Shown piece after piece: positions 1 to 8,170 of a stretch of 64,000 bases of DNA (position 1 is its first letter; the number at the start of each line of letters is the position of its first letter). Source of the stretch: Nitratidesulfovibrio sp. (GTDB lineage Bacteria > Desulfobacterota > Desulfovibrionia > Desulfovibrionales > Desulfovibrionaceae). The stretch spans positions 496,001 to 560,000 of the forward strand of contig NZ_JBDXXH010000002.1 in the NCBI RefSeq assembly GCF_040373385.1, given 5' to 3'. The position numbers and the translations under genes are program-made. The notes beneath the pieces were generated by a model. The model saw only the letters and a list, made by a program, of their open reading frames with translations, had not been told where the DNA came from and made no database searches.

Positions 1-3
1 TTT

Positions 4-48
4 GCCGACGCCACGGCGTGGCATTGACCACGCCGTGGCTGCCGTCGG
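4..48. terminator. GC-rich hairpin, possible terminator
   Basis: Perfect 12-bp inverted repeat (GCCACGGCGTGG at 10-21, CCACGCCGTGGC at 28-39) with a 6-nt loop and a partly matching outer GCCGAC/GTCGG. It begins 16 bp past the stop of the minus-strand ferredoxin gene, so it may end that transcript. There is no T-run, so an intrinsic terminator is uncertain. Confidence 0.45.
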
Positions 49-54
49 AATCGG

Positions 55-564
55 CTAGCGTTCCGCCAGGGCTCGCTGCGGCGCGCGCTTGCGCTGTTCT
101 TCGTAGCGGGGGTCGTCCTGACCCACCAGTGCAAGCGCATGGGTGGTGCAACCGGTGACGCAGGCGGGCTTCAGCCCGGCGTCGATGCGGTCCATGCACA
201 GGTCGCACTTCACGGCCTTGTCGCCGTCCTCGTTCCACTGGGGGATGTGCCAGGGGCAGGCTTCCAGGCAGGCGCCGCAGCCGATGCAGTCATCGGCCTC
301 CACGTACACGATGCCGTCGGCCTCGCGCTTGGTCATGGCCCCGGTGGGACAGACGTCCACGCATTCCGGCTCCTCGCAGTGGAAGCAGGGCATGTACAGG
401 GTGCGGTAAAGAGGCGCGCCGCTGGCCGAGGGCACGGGGCCTTCGGTGAAGTGCTCGCCCAGCTTGATGCCCACGGGCATGGCGTTCTTGACCTTGCAAT
501 GGACTTCGCACGCCTTGCAGCTGATGCAGCGGCGTTCGTCGGTGACGATGCAGTAGGTGCTCAT
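55..564 (-). CDS. 4Fe-4S ferredoxin electron-transfer subunit of a molybdopterin oxidoreductase
   Basis: 169-residue polyferredoxin of the DmsB/PhsB/NrfC type, expected to carry electrons to or from the molybdenum subunit encoded just upstream. Cysteine clusters are visible in order: CISCKACEVHCK near the N-terminus, CFHCEEPECVDVCP mid-protein, CIGCGACLEACP, and CDLCMDRIDAGLKPAC with CVTGC, enough for four [4Fe-4S] clusters. The start at 564 is chosen because homology begins at MSTYCIVTDERRC; the frame is open further upstream but that part runs into the partner gene. There is no Tat signal, so a cytoplasmic location is inferred. Only 10 bp separate it from the partner's stop. Electron donor and substrate are not evident. 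Confidence 0.88.
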   Translation of the reverse strand: MSTYCIVTDERRCISCKACEVHCKVKNAMPVGIKLGEHFTEGPVPSASGAPLYRTLYMPCFHCEEPECVDVCPTGAMTKREADGIVYVEADDCIGCGACLEACPWHIPQWNEDGDKAVKCDLCMDRIDAGLKPACVTGCTTHALALVGQDDPRYEEQRKRAPQRALAER

Positions 565-574
565 GTGCTGTCCC

Positions 575-2677
575 CTATGCCCTGGCCGCGGCCTTGCGCA
601 CGGCAACGAAGTGTTCCTGCATGGAGATGCCGCCCCCGGCCCGGTCGTAGCGTTCAAGCCCGCCGGGCATCAGTTCCTGGTCGGCCACGCCCTTGCCCCG
701 CGCCCGCGATTCCACCGGCAGCCGGTGGCCGAAGCCGTGCACCATGAACAGTGCCTCGGGGTGCACGAAGTCGGTGACGAAGGCGCGGATGCGCCCGGCG
801 GCGGTGCCGTGCGCGTCCAGCACTTCCAGCAGTTCGCCGTCGGCTATGCCCAGTTCGGCGGCCCGTGCGGTGTTGATCCACGCCACGTTGGTGGCCATCT
901 GCTCGGCCAGCAGCGGGTTGTTCACGGTGTGGCCCTGGGTGTGCAGCGCCGTGCGCCCGAAGGCGATGCGGAACATGCCCTGCGGCGGTGCGGGCGGCGC
1001 GGCGTAGGGGCGCAGGCTGGGTTCGCCGGCCTTGGTCCACTTGGGGCTGATCATTTCCAGCTTGCCCGAGCCGGTGCCAAACTTCAGTTCCGCGTCCTCG
1101 CGGTACTTGGGCGCGTCGCACAGTTCCACGAAGCCCTTGGCGTCGAAGTCCGCCATGGTCACGCCCGTGGGCTGCAACTGGTAGTCCCAGATGTCCTCGA
1201 TGCGTTCGAAGGCCAGCTTGTCCATGCCCAGCCGTTTGGCGAGACCGCACAGGATTTCCCAGTCGGCCCTGGTATCCAGCGTGGGCTGCATGGCCCGCTT
1301 GCGCACGAAGAACTGCGGCTTCAGCCCGCCCTTGGAGGCGATGATGCTCTCGCGCGAAAGGTAGGTGGACAGGGGCAGCACCACGTCGGAATGCCACGCC
1401 GTGTCCGACCACGAGAAGGTCACGCTGACCAGCAGGTCCAGCCCTTCCCACTTGCGCTTCATGGCGTCCGCGTCGGGCATGGCCATCAGCGGGTCGTGCC
1501 GGTAGCAGATGTACGCCTTGACCGGGTACGGGTCGCCGGTGGCGATGGCGTCGTAGGCCAGGTTGATCAGGCCGGGGCCGCCGTCGAACTGGGTGTGCCG
1601 CCAGCCCACGCCGTCGGCGCGCTTCTCTTCGGGGGCGGGGTACAGGTCCACCAGCTTCTTCAGGCCCTTGCGACCCACGTCGCCGGGCTTGTTGGCGATG
1701 GGCAGGCCACCCTTGGCCCCGATGGAGCCGAGCAGGGCGTTGATGATGTACGCGGTGCGACAGACGTGGAACGAATCGTCGTAGCGCGCCACCATCCAGC
1801 CGGGGTGCCAGATGACATTGGGCGCGGCCTCGGCCAACTGGCGGGCCAGCGCGGTGATGGCGGCGGCGGGCACGCCGGTTTCGCCCTCGGCCCACTGCGG
1901 GGTGCAGGTGGCCACATGCTCGGCCAGCGCGTCCAGGTCCTGCACGTGCGCTTCGACGTAGGGCTTGTTGTACAGCCCTTCGTTGAGCAGCACGTGGATG
2001 ACGGCCAGGTTGAAGGCCAGGTCGCTGCCGGGGCGCACCATGTAGAAATTGTCGGCCTTGCCTGCGGTGTAGGTGGCGCGGATGTCCACCACGCTGAGCT
2101 TGCAGCCCTTTTCCAGGCCGTCGAGCACCGCGTTGGCCTCGGCCACGTTGATGGCTTCAAGGATGTTGCGGGTCTGCAAGACCAGGTGCTTGCAGTTGCG
2201 GTAGTCGTAGACCACTTCCTTGCGACCGATGCCCATCACCGATTTTGCGGCGTGCTGCACGTTGCGCGCGCAGGCGCTGTCGTGGTTGCAGTAGTTGGGC
2301 GAACCCAGACCGCGCATGAAGGCCTGGTGCAGGTCCACGAAGGGGCCGCCCCGGTCGGAAAACAGCACGCTGCGCCCGCCGTGGGCGGCGGTGATGTCCT
2401 TCAGCTTTTCGGCCACGTAGTCCAGCGCCTCGTCCCACGAGGCTTCGCGCCACTTGCCTTCGCCGCGTTCACCCACGCGGATCAGCGGGCGCTGCGGACG
2501 TTCCGTATCCATTTCAAGGGCGATGCCCGCCGCGCCGCGCGCACACAGCGACCCCTTGAGGGGCGACTTGGGGTTGCCCTCGATGCGAACGGCCTTGCCG
2601 TCCTCCACCTCGACCACGATGGGACAGCGCACGCTGCACATGCCGCATACACTGTACACCTGTTGCCTGCCTGCCAT
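575..2677 (-). CDS. Molybdopterin oxidoreductase catalytic subunit (thiosulfate/polysulfide reductase-like)
   Basis: 700-residue member of the DMSO-reductase superfamily. The N-terminal CGMCSVRCPI...CARG motif binds one [4Fe-4S] cluster. A cysteine in the segment NYCNHDSACARN (about residue 165) is the likely molybdenum ligand. The YICYRHDPLMAMPD region and the C-terminal molydopterin dinucleotide-binding domain (GRTALHTQGHTVNNPLL) follow. The start at 2677 is supported by GGAGG 7 bases upstream and by the position of the first Cys motif. No twin-arginine signal is seen, unlike periplasmic PhsA/PsrA, so the enzyme should act in the cytoplasm. It pairs with the ferredoxin subunit at 55-564; no membrane anchor is visible in the window. 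Assignment to thiosulfate or polysulfide is family-level only; formate or another oxo/sulfur substrate is possible. Confidence 0.85.
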   Translation of the reverse strand: MAGRQQVYSVCGMCSVRCPIVVEVEDGKAVRIEGNPKSPLKGSLCARGAAGIALEMDTERPQRPLIRVGERGEGKWREASWDEALDYVAEKLKDITAAHGGRSVLFSDRGGPFVDLHQAFMRGLGSPNYCNHDSACARNVQHAAKSVMGIGRKEVVYDYRNCKHLVLQTRNILEAINVAEANAVLDGLEKGCKLSVVDIRATYTAGKADNFYMVRPGSDLAFNLAVIHVLLNEGLYNKPYVEAHVQDLDALAEHVATCTPQWAEGETGVPAAAITALARQLAEAAPNVIWHPGWMVARYDDSFHVCRTAYIINALLGSIGAKGGLPIANKPGDVGRKGLKKLVDLYPAPEEKRADGVGWRHTQFDGGPGLINLAYDAIATGDPYPVKAYICYRHDPLMAMPDADAMKRKWEGLDLLVSVTFSWSDTAWHSDVVLPLSTYLSRESIIASKGGLKPQFFVRKRAMQPTLDTRADWEILCGLAKRLGMDKLAFERIEDIWDYQLQPTGVTMADFDAKGFVELCDAPKYREDAELKFGTGSGKLEMISPKWTKAGEPSLRPYAAPPAPPQGMFRIAFGRTALHTQGHTVNNPLLAEQMATNVAWINTARAAELGIADGELLEVLDAHGTAAGRIRAFVTDFVHPEALFMVHGFGHRLPVESRARGKGVADQELMPGGLERYDRAGGGISMQEHFVAVRKAAARA

Positions 2678-2767
2678 GGCTGCCTCCGGTGTTTGCCTGC
2701 CGTTGGATATCTGGTTGAGCTTGCCCCGCCTATCAGCGCTTGTCCGCGCCGCGCAAGCAAAGCCGCG

Positions 2768-2901
2768 CATGTGTCGTTTGTAACAGGAACACGCATTCCG
2801 ATACACTCGTGACCGTGAAAAATCGAGAGGGTTTCGTGAAAACAATCACGATTTGCCTGCCTGGCGTGCTTATTATGCTTTTTTAGGCACATGTGTCGTT
2901 T
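2768..2901. repeat. Direct 12-bp repeat pair upstream of the molybdoenzyme operon
   Basis: CATGTGTCGTTT occurs at 2768-2779 and again at 2890-2901, 122 bp apart in the same orientation, in the divergent region between the molybdoenzyme (minus) and the alcohol dehydrogenase (plus). This could be a regulator half-site; no function is known to me. Confidence 0.4.
2834..2851. promoter_or_regulatory. CRP/FNR-type palindrome TCGTGA-N6-TCACGA
   Basis: Perfect 6-6-6 inverted repeat, the geometry of CRP/FNR-family operators (consensus TGTGA-N6-TCACA). A further TCGTGA half-site lies at 2807-2812. It sits 157 bp upstream of the molybdoenzyme start and about 200 bp upstream of the sigma-54-like promoter of the dehydrogenase, so it could serve either gene. 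The regulator is not identified. Confidence 0.5.
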
Positions 2902-3046
2902 CGACCCAATCTGCTCCCCCAAGTGGGCCATTCTGTCCCCCGGCCTTCCAGCCCGCGCCCTGCCTTGCCTTGCGGAACCCTGCAGGCACGAAAAGAGGAC
3001 ATACCGTGCCCGGCGGACGGGCGTGGCTGCGCGAGGCCGGGCCAGT

Positions 3047-3061
3047 TGGCGCCACCCGTGC
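3047..3061 (+). promoter_or_regulatory. Sigma-54-like -24/-12 promoter of the alcohol dehydrogenase/hdr-flx region
   Basis: TGGCGC-N5-GTGC matches the consensus TGGCAC-N5-TTGC at 8 of 10 defined positions, including the invariant GG and GC with correct spacing. It lies 143 bp before the dehydrogenase start, leaving room for a leader. I recall sigma-54 control of alcohol metabolism being reported for D. vulgaris, which fits, but the site itself is called here by eye. Confidence 0.55.
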
Positions 3062-3142
3062 GGGGGTGAAATAACGCAGTATAACGGAATACAAGGAAAA
3101 GAGACTTTGGCCCCATCCTTGCTCTAGTGGGGGCAGGAGTGT

Positions 3143-3166
3143 TCGCGGGGTTTACGGAACCCGCGA
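3143..3166 (+). promoter_or_regulatory. Leader hairpin upstream of alcohol dehydrogenase
   Basis: TCGCGGGGTT and AACCCGCGA form a 9-bp stem with a 5-nt loop, 38 bp before the start codon. There is no T-run, so it is more likely a 5' stabilising hairpin than a terminator. Confidence 0.35.
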
Positions 3167-3203
3167 TGACGTCGCTAACCCCAACTCAGCGAGGTAGGCA
3201 GAC

Positions 3204-4385
3204 ATGGCAGTTCAGGAACAGGTTTACGGGTTCTTCATTCCCAGCGTTACCCTGATCGGCATCGGCGCCTCCAAGGCCATCCCCGAAAAGATCAAGGCGC
3301 TCGGCGGATCCAAGCCGCTCATCGTCACCGACATGGGCATCGTCAAGGCGGGCATCCTGAAGCAGATCACCGACCTGCTGGACGCCGCCAAGATGGCCTA
3401 CAGCGTGTACGACGAAACCATCCCCAACCCCACCGACGACAACGTCCACAAGGGCGTTGAAGTCTACAAGAAGAACAAGTGCGACAGCCTGATCACCCTT
3501 GGCGGCGGCAGCTCGCACGACTGCGGCAAGGGCATCGGCCTTGTCATCGCCAACGGCGGCAAGATTCATGACTTCGAGGGCGTGGACAAGTCGTCCAAGC
3601 CCATGCCGCCTTACGTGGCCGTGAACACCACAGCGGGCACCGCGTCCGAAATGACCCGTTTCTGCATCATCACCGACACCAGCCGCAAGGTGAAGATGGC
3701 CATCGTGGACTGGCGCGTGACCCCCAGCATCGCCCTGGACGACCCGCTGCTGATGATGGGCATGCCCCCGGCGCTGACCGCCGCCACTGGCATGGACGCC
3801 CTGACCCACGCCGTGGAAGCCTACGTTTCCACCATCGCCACCCCCATGACCGACGCCTGTGCCGAGCAGGCCATCACGCTCATCGCCACCTTCCTGCGCC
3901 GCGCCGTGGCCAACGGGCGCGACATCGAGGCCCGCGAGCGCATGTGCTTCGCCCAGTACCTGGCGGGCATGGCCTTCAACAACGCCAGCCTCGGCCACGT
4001 GCACGCCATGGCCCACCAGCTTGGCGGCTTCTACGACCTGCCGCACGGCGAATGCAACGCCATCCTGCTGCCGTACGTCTCGCAGTTCAACCTCATCGCC
4101 AAGCTGGACCGCTTTGCCCGCATCGCCGAACTGCTGGGCGAGAACATCAGCGGCCTTTCGGTGCGCGACGCGGCGGAAAAGGCCATCTGCGCCATCAAGC
4201 GCCTGTCGGCGGACGTGGGCATTCCTGCCGGCCTCGTGGCCCTTGGCAAGCGTTACGGCAAGGACGTGAAGCCCAAGGACATCGCCATCATGACCAAGAA
4301 CGCCCAGAAGGATGCCTGCGGTCTGACCAATCCGCGTTGTCCTACCGATGCTGATGTCGCGGCCATTTACGAAGCGGCCATGTAA
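3204..4385 (+). CDS. adh: Iron-containing alcohol dehydrogenase
   Basis: 393-residue group III (Fe-dependent) alcohol dehydrogenase, expected to interconvert ethanol and acetaldehyde with NAD(H) in the cytoplasm. The nucleotide-binding GGGSSHD is at residues 100-106, followed by a TTAGTASE segment. The iron-ligand region DALTHAVEAY is followed by GHVHAMAHQLGGFYDLPHGECNA with the metal-binding histidines. Length is normal for the family. The start follows GAGGTAGGCAGAC. It stands directly ahead of hdrCBA-flx in the same orientation, as in other Desulfovibrio, where the pair is linked to ethanol oxidation and formation. A sigma-54-like site and a leader hairpin lie upstream; two strong hairpins separate it from hdrC, so expression may be only partly coupled. 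Confidence 0.93.
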   Translation: MAVQEQVYGFFIPSVTLIGIGASKAIPEKIKALGGSKPLIVTDMGIVKAGILKQITDLLDAAKMAYSVYDETIPNPTDDNVHKGVEVYKKNKCDSLITLGGGSSHDCGKGIGLVIANGGKIHDFEGVDKSSKPMPPYVAVNTTAGTASEMTRFCIITDTSRKVKMAIVDWRVTPSIALDDPLLMMGMPPALTAATGMDALTHAVEAYVSTIATPMTDACAEQAITLIATFLRRAVANGRDIEARERMCFAQYLAGMAFNNASLGHVHAMAHQLGGFYDLPHGECNAILLPYVSQFNLIAKLDRFARIAELLGENISGLSVRDAAEKAICAIKRLSADVGIPAGLVALGKRYGKDVKPKDIAIMTKNAQKDACGLTNPRCPTDADVAAIYEAAM

Positions 4386-4450
4386 GGGGTACAGACAAAG
4401 CCGGGCGTGGTCCTTTTCAGGGTGACGGCGGGCAACCCCACCTGCGACCA

Positions 4451-4487
4451 GCCCGCGCGGCAGATGCACCATCATTTCCGCGCGGGC
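4451..4487 (+). terminator. Strong hairpin after alcohol dehydrogenase
   Basis: GCCCGCGCGG (4451-4460) pairs perfectly with CCGCGCGGGC (4478-4487) across a 17-nt loop, 65 bp after the stop codon. It is followed by GCACAAAAGG rather than Ts, so termination may be partial; it may also protect the adh mRNA 3' end. Confidence 0.5.
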
Positions 4488-4584
4488 GCACAAAAGGCCC
4501 CCCACGCCGGTCCCTTCCTTATCATGGAGCGGACCAGATCGGCCCCGACCGGTTTTGTGACACTATCCCCACTTGCGCTTTCGA

Positions 4585-4626
4585 CCGCCGCGGGAAAGGA
4601 GAGTTCCTTCCCCCTTCCCGCGGCGG
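4585..4626 (+). promoter_or_regulatory. 12-bp hairpin enclosing a Shine-Dalgarno-like loop before hdrC
   Basis: CCGCCGCGGGAA (4585-4596) and TTCCCGCGGCGG (4615-4626) are perfect complements; the loop carries AGGAGAG. It lies 39 bp upstream of the chosen hdrC start. It could be an attenuator, a processing site or a terminator between adh and hdr. Confidence 0.45.
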
Positions 4627-4665
4627 CATCCGCGAGCGCGCAACCGCAACGTGCCGGGAAACGAC

Positions 4666-5226
4666 ATGGACGTGACCAACCTTGAATCTGTCCGCGACGA
4701 CGACTTCATCCATGCGGTCATGGAGGAGAGCGGGCAGAATCTTACGCACTGTTACCAGTGCGGCAACTGTACGGCGGGGTGTCCGTGCGGGTTCGCCTAC
4801 GACATCCAGGTCAGCCAGATCATGCGCAACCTGCAGGCGGGCCGGAAGGACAAGGTGCTGAACAGCCGATCCATCTGGCTGTGCCTGTCCTGCTCCAGCT
4901 GCACCACCCGCTGTCCCAACAACATCGACGTGGCACGGGTGATGGACGTCCTGCGCCACATCGCCCGGCGCGAGGGCCGGGTGGCCGAGAAGGGCGTGAC
5001 CACCTTCTGGGACGCCTTCCTTGCCTCCGTGCGCAAGCATGGCCGGGTCTACGAACTGGGCGTGGTGGCCAACTATGTGGCCCGCACCGGCAGGGTGTGG
5101 ACCGACATCGATCTTCTGCCGCGCATCGCGCCCAAGGGCAAACTTTCCCCCATGCCGCACGACATCAGGGGCCGGGACGAGATCGCCCGCATCTTCCAGC
5201 GCTACGAGGAGGAAAGGACGCGATGA
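4666..5226 (+). CDS. hdrC: HdrC-like heterodisulfide reductase subunit C
   Basis: 186-residue iron-sulfur protein relaying electrons between HdrA and HdrB in the cytoplasmic Hdr-Flx complex. Two classical [4Fe-4S] motifs are visible: CYQCGNCTAGCPCG near residues 27-40 and CLSCSSCTTRCPNN near 75-88. The start at 4666 (MDVTNLESV) is chosen from homology; an in-frame ATG at 4573 would add 31 arginine-rich residues overlapping the upstream hairpin. The Shine-Dalgarno (CCGGGAAAC) is weak, so translation may depend on the upstream structure. The stop overlaps the hdrB start (ATGA). Confidence 0.92.
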   Translation: MDVTNLESVRDDDFIHAVMEESGQNLTHCYQCGNCTAGCPCGFAYDIQVSQIMRNLQAGRKDKVLNSRSIWLCLSCSSCTTRCPNNIDVARVMDVLRHIARREGRVAEKGVTTFWDAFLASVRKHGRVYELGVVANYVARTGRVWTDIDLLPRIAPKGKLSPMPHDIRGRDEIARIFQRYEEERTR

Positions 5227-6215
5227 ATCTCGCCTACTACCCCGGCTGTTCGGGGCTCGGCACCTCGCGCGAGTACGAACGCTCCACCCGGGCCGCCTGC
5301 GCGGCGCTGGGCGTGAAGCTGACGGATATCCCGGACTGGAGCTGCTGCGGTTCCACCCCGGCCCACGCGCTGGAGCATGCCCTGTCGGGCGCGTTGTCGG
5401 CCCGCAACCTGGTGGGCGCCGCCCGCGCGGGTTGCGACACCGTGGCCACCCCCTGTCCGAGCTGTCTTTCCAACCTCAAGACTGCCCGTCACCGCATGGC
5501 CGACGACGGCTTTCGCGCCAAGGTAGGGCGGTTGCTGGACCAGCCCGCCGACGCACTCGCGGCCCTGCCCGACGTCCAGTCGGTGCTGGAAACGCTGGTG
5601 ACCCGCGTTGGCCTTGACGCCATCCGCGCCAAGGTGCGCCAGCCCCTCGCCGGGTTGCGCGTGGCCCCCTATTACGGCTGCATCATGACCCGCCCGGCGG
5701 ATGTCATGCGCTTCGACGATCCGGAAAACCCCACCTCCATGGATGACTTGCTTACGGCGCTGGGCGCCGAGGTGGTGCCCTTTGCCTACAAGGTGGAATG
5801 TTGCGGGGCCTCGTACGGGGTCACGCGGCGGGACATAGTGGCCCGGCTTTCCGGGCGGCTGCTGGGCGCGGCGCGCGACGCCGGTGCCCACGCCGTGGTG
5901 GTGGCCTGCCCGCTGTGCCAGATGAACCTGGACCTGCGCCAGACGCAGGTGGAATGGCCCGGCGGCAATGCCGTGGACATGCCGGTGTTCTACTTCACCC
6001 AGTTGCTGGGGCGCGCCCTGGGCGTGCCGGATGCGGAACTGGGGCTGGAACAGCTGTGCGTTGACCCGGCCATCGCCTTCCGTCGCGCGGCGCAGGTTGT
6101 GGCGGCACGGCAGGCCGAAGAGGCCGCGCAGGCCGCCAAGGCGGCCGCCCAGGCAGCAGCCAAGGCCGCCCAGGCCAAACAGGCCGCCGCAGCGAATGAA
6201 GGGGGCAGGGCATGA
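5223..6215 (+). CDS. hdrB: HdrB-like heterodisulfide reductase subunit B
   Basis: 330-residue CCG-domain protein. It holds the non-cubane [4Fe-4S] clusters that in methanogens reduce the CoM-CoB heterodisulfide; in sulfate reducers the partner is proposed to be DsrC or another disulfide. Two CCG modules are seen: CDTVATPCPSC after WSCCGSTP, and YYGC...VECCGASYG...CPLC. The last ~40 residues are an Ala/Lys/Gln-rich tail (many AAKAAAQ units) not part of the catalytic fold, possibly a helical docking tail. Start ATG overlaps the hdrC stop by 4 bp and the end overlaps hdrA by 4 bp, so translation is coupled. Confidence 0.93.
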   Translation: MNLAYYPGCSGLGTSREYERSTRAACAALGVKLTDIPDWSCCGSTPAHALEHALSGALSARNLVGAARAGCDTVATPCPSCLSNLKTARHRMADDGFRAKVGRLLDQPADALAALPDVQSVLETLVTRVGLDAIRAKVRQPLAGLRVAPYYGCIMTRPADVMRFDDPENPTSMDDLLTALGAEVVPFAYKVECCGASYGVTRRDIVARLSGRLLGAARDAGAHAVVVACPLCQMNLDLRQTQVEWPGGNAVDMPVFYFTQLLGRALGVPDAELGLEQLCVDPAIAFRRAAQVVAARQAEEAAQAAKAAAQAAAKAAQAKQAAAANEGGRA

Positions 6216-8170
6216 GAATAGGTGTTTTCGTCTGCCACTGCGGCAGCAACATCGGTGGCACCGTGGACGTGCCCGGCGTGGCCGAGGTGGCCCGCGCTTA
6301 CCCCGACGTGGTCTTTTCCTCCGACACCATGTACGCGTGCTCCGAACCGGGGCAGGCGGCCATCGTGGACGCCATCAAGGAACACGCGCTGGATGGCGTG
6401 GTGGTTGCCTCGTGCACCCCGCGCATGCACGAACCCACCTTCCGCCGTACGGTGGAACGGGCCGGGCTGAACCGCTACATGTTCGAAATGGCCAACATCC
6501 GCGAGCATGTCTCGTGGATCGGCAAGGACCGCGAGGCCAACAGCAACAAGGCGGCGGAACTGGTCCGCATGGCCGTGGAAAAGCTGCGCCTGAACGCGCC
6601 GCTGTACCCCAAGTCGTTCGACGTGACCAAGCGCGTGCTGGTCATCGGCGGCGGGGTGGCGGGCATCCAGGCCGCGCTGGACTGTGCCGACGGCGGCATC
6701 GAAGTGGTGCTGGTGGAGCGCGAATCGACCATCGGCGGCAAGATGGCCAAGCTGGACAAGACCTTCCCCACCGTGGACTGTTCCAGCTGCATCCTGGGCC
6801 CCAAGATGGTGGACGTGTCGCAGCACCCCAACATCCGCCTGTACGCCCATGCCGAGGTAGAGAAGATCAGCGGCTACGTGGGCAACTTCAAGGTGGACGT
6901 GCGGCGCAAGGCTACCTACGTGGATTGGGAACTGTGTACCGGCTGCGGCCTGTGCATGGAAAAGTGCCCCAGCAAGAAGTCGCCCGATGCGTTCAACGAG
7001 CACGTGGGCGTCACCACCTCCATCAACATTCCGTTCCCGCAGGCCATCCCCAAGAAGGCCATCATCGATCCCACGTCCTGCCGCCAGTTCGTCAAGGGCA
7101 AGTGCGGCGTGTGCGCCAAGGTGTGCCCCACCGGGGCCATCCGCTACGACATGGAAGATCAGGTGGTGACCGAAGACGTGGGGGCCATCATCACGGCCAC
7201 CGGCTACGACCTGTTCGACTACACCAAGTACGCGGAATACGGCGGCGGGCGCTACCCGGACGTGATCACCTCCTTGCAGTACGAACGGCTGTTGTCGGCA
7301 TCCGGCCCCACGGGCGGGCACGTCAAGCGCCCGTCCGACGGAAAAGAGCCGAAGACCGTGGTGTTCATCCAGTGCGTGGGCTCGCGTGACCGCTCGGTGG
7401 ACCGCCCGTATTGCAGCGGCTTCTGCTGCATGTACACCGCCAAGCAGGCGGTGCTGACCAAGGATCACATCCCCGATTCGCGCAGCTACGTGTTCTACAT
7501 GGACATCCGCGCCAACGGGAAGATGTACGAGGAATTCACCCGCCGGGCCATGGAGGAATACGGCGTGCAGTACGTGCGCGGCCGCGTGTCCATGATTGTC
7601 CCGCAGGGCGACACCTACTTGGTGCGCGGGGTGGATACGCTGCTTGGCGAACAGGTGGAGGTGCCCGCCGACCTCGTGGTGCTGGCCGTGGGGGCGGAAT
7701 CCTCGCACGGGGCACCGCAACTGGCCGAAAAGCTGCGCATCTCGTACGACAACTACGGCTTCTTCATGGAAAGCCATTGCAAGCTGCGTCCGGTGGAAAC
7801 CAATACCGCGGGGGTCTACCTTGCCGGTGCGTGCCAGGGGCCCAAGGACATCCCGTCCTCGGTGGGGCAGGGCAGCGCGGCGGCGGCCAAGGTGCTGGGC
7901 CTTTTCTCGCGCGGCAGGCTGGAAAGCGACCCGCAGATATCGCAGGTGGACGTGCGCCGTTGCGTGGGCTGCGGCAAGTGCATCACCACCTGTCCCTACG
8001 GGGCCATCGACTGGATGGAACTGCGCGGCGAAATGAAGGCCCGCGTCATTGAAACGGTGTGCCAGGGCTGCGGTATCTGCACGGTCACCTGTCCGCAGGG
8101 GGCCATCCAGTTGCAGCACTTCACCGACAACCAGATCCTCGCGGAGGTCAACGCATTATGCCTGTCCTGA
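6212..8170 (+). CDS. hdrA: HdrA-like flavoprotein, bifurcating subunit
   Basis: 652-residue FAD protein that would split NADH-derived electron pairs between ferredoxin and the HdrBC disulfide site. An N-terminal CHCGSNIGG...YACSEPGQ segment is followed by the FAD-binding VIGGGVAGIQAALDCA motif near residue 146. Then come the HdrA signature DCSSCILGPKM, ferredoxin motifs CTGCGLCMEKCP and CGVCAKVCPTGA, a conserved CSGFCCMYTAKQA, and two C-terminal [4Fe-4S] motifs CVGCGKCITTCP and CQGCGICTVTCP. Length is that of standalone HdrA, without a fused thioredoxin reductase domain. The end overlaps the next gene by 13 bp. Confidence 0.95.
   Translation: MRIGVFVCHCGSNIGGTVDVPGVAEVARAYPDVVFSSDTMYACSEPGQAAIVDAIKEHALDGVVVASCTPRMHEPTFRRTVERAGLNRYMFEMANIREHVSWIGKDREANSNKAAELVRMAVEKLRLNAPLYPKSFDVTKRVLVIGGGVAGIQAALDCADGGIEVVLVERESTIGGKMAKLDKTFPTVDCSSCILGPKMVDVSQHPNIRLYAHAEVEKISGYVGNFKVDVRRKATYVDWELCTGCGLCMEKCPSKKSPDAFNEHVGVTTSINIPFPQAIPKKAIIDPTSCRQFVKGKCGVCAKVCPTGAIRYDMEDQVVTEDVGAIITATGYDLFDYTKYAEYGGGRYPDVITSLQYERLLSASGPTGGHVKRPSDGKEPKTVVFIQCVGSRDRSVDRPYCSGFCCMYTAKQAVLTKDHIPDSRSYVFYMDIRANGKMYEEFTRRAMEEYGVQYVRGRVSMIVPQGDTYLVRGVDTLLGEQVEVPADLVVLAVGAESSHGAPQLAEKLRISYDNYGFFMESHCKLRPVETNTAGVYLAGACQGPKDIPSSVGQGSAAAAKVLGLFSRGRLESDPQISQVDVRRCVGCGKCITTCPYGAIDWMELRGEMKARVIETVCQGCGICTVTCPQGAIQLQHFTDNQILAEVNALCLS

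Noticed and set aside
557..2812. 751-codon open frame on the plus strand over the molybdoenzyme gene
   Set aside because: Antisense shadow of a clear molybdopterin oxidoreductase in GC-rich DNA; no motifs or ribosome site. The same reasoning removes long opposite-strand frames over hdrA, the regulator at 16 kb, mutS and msbA.
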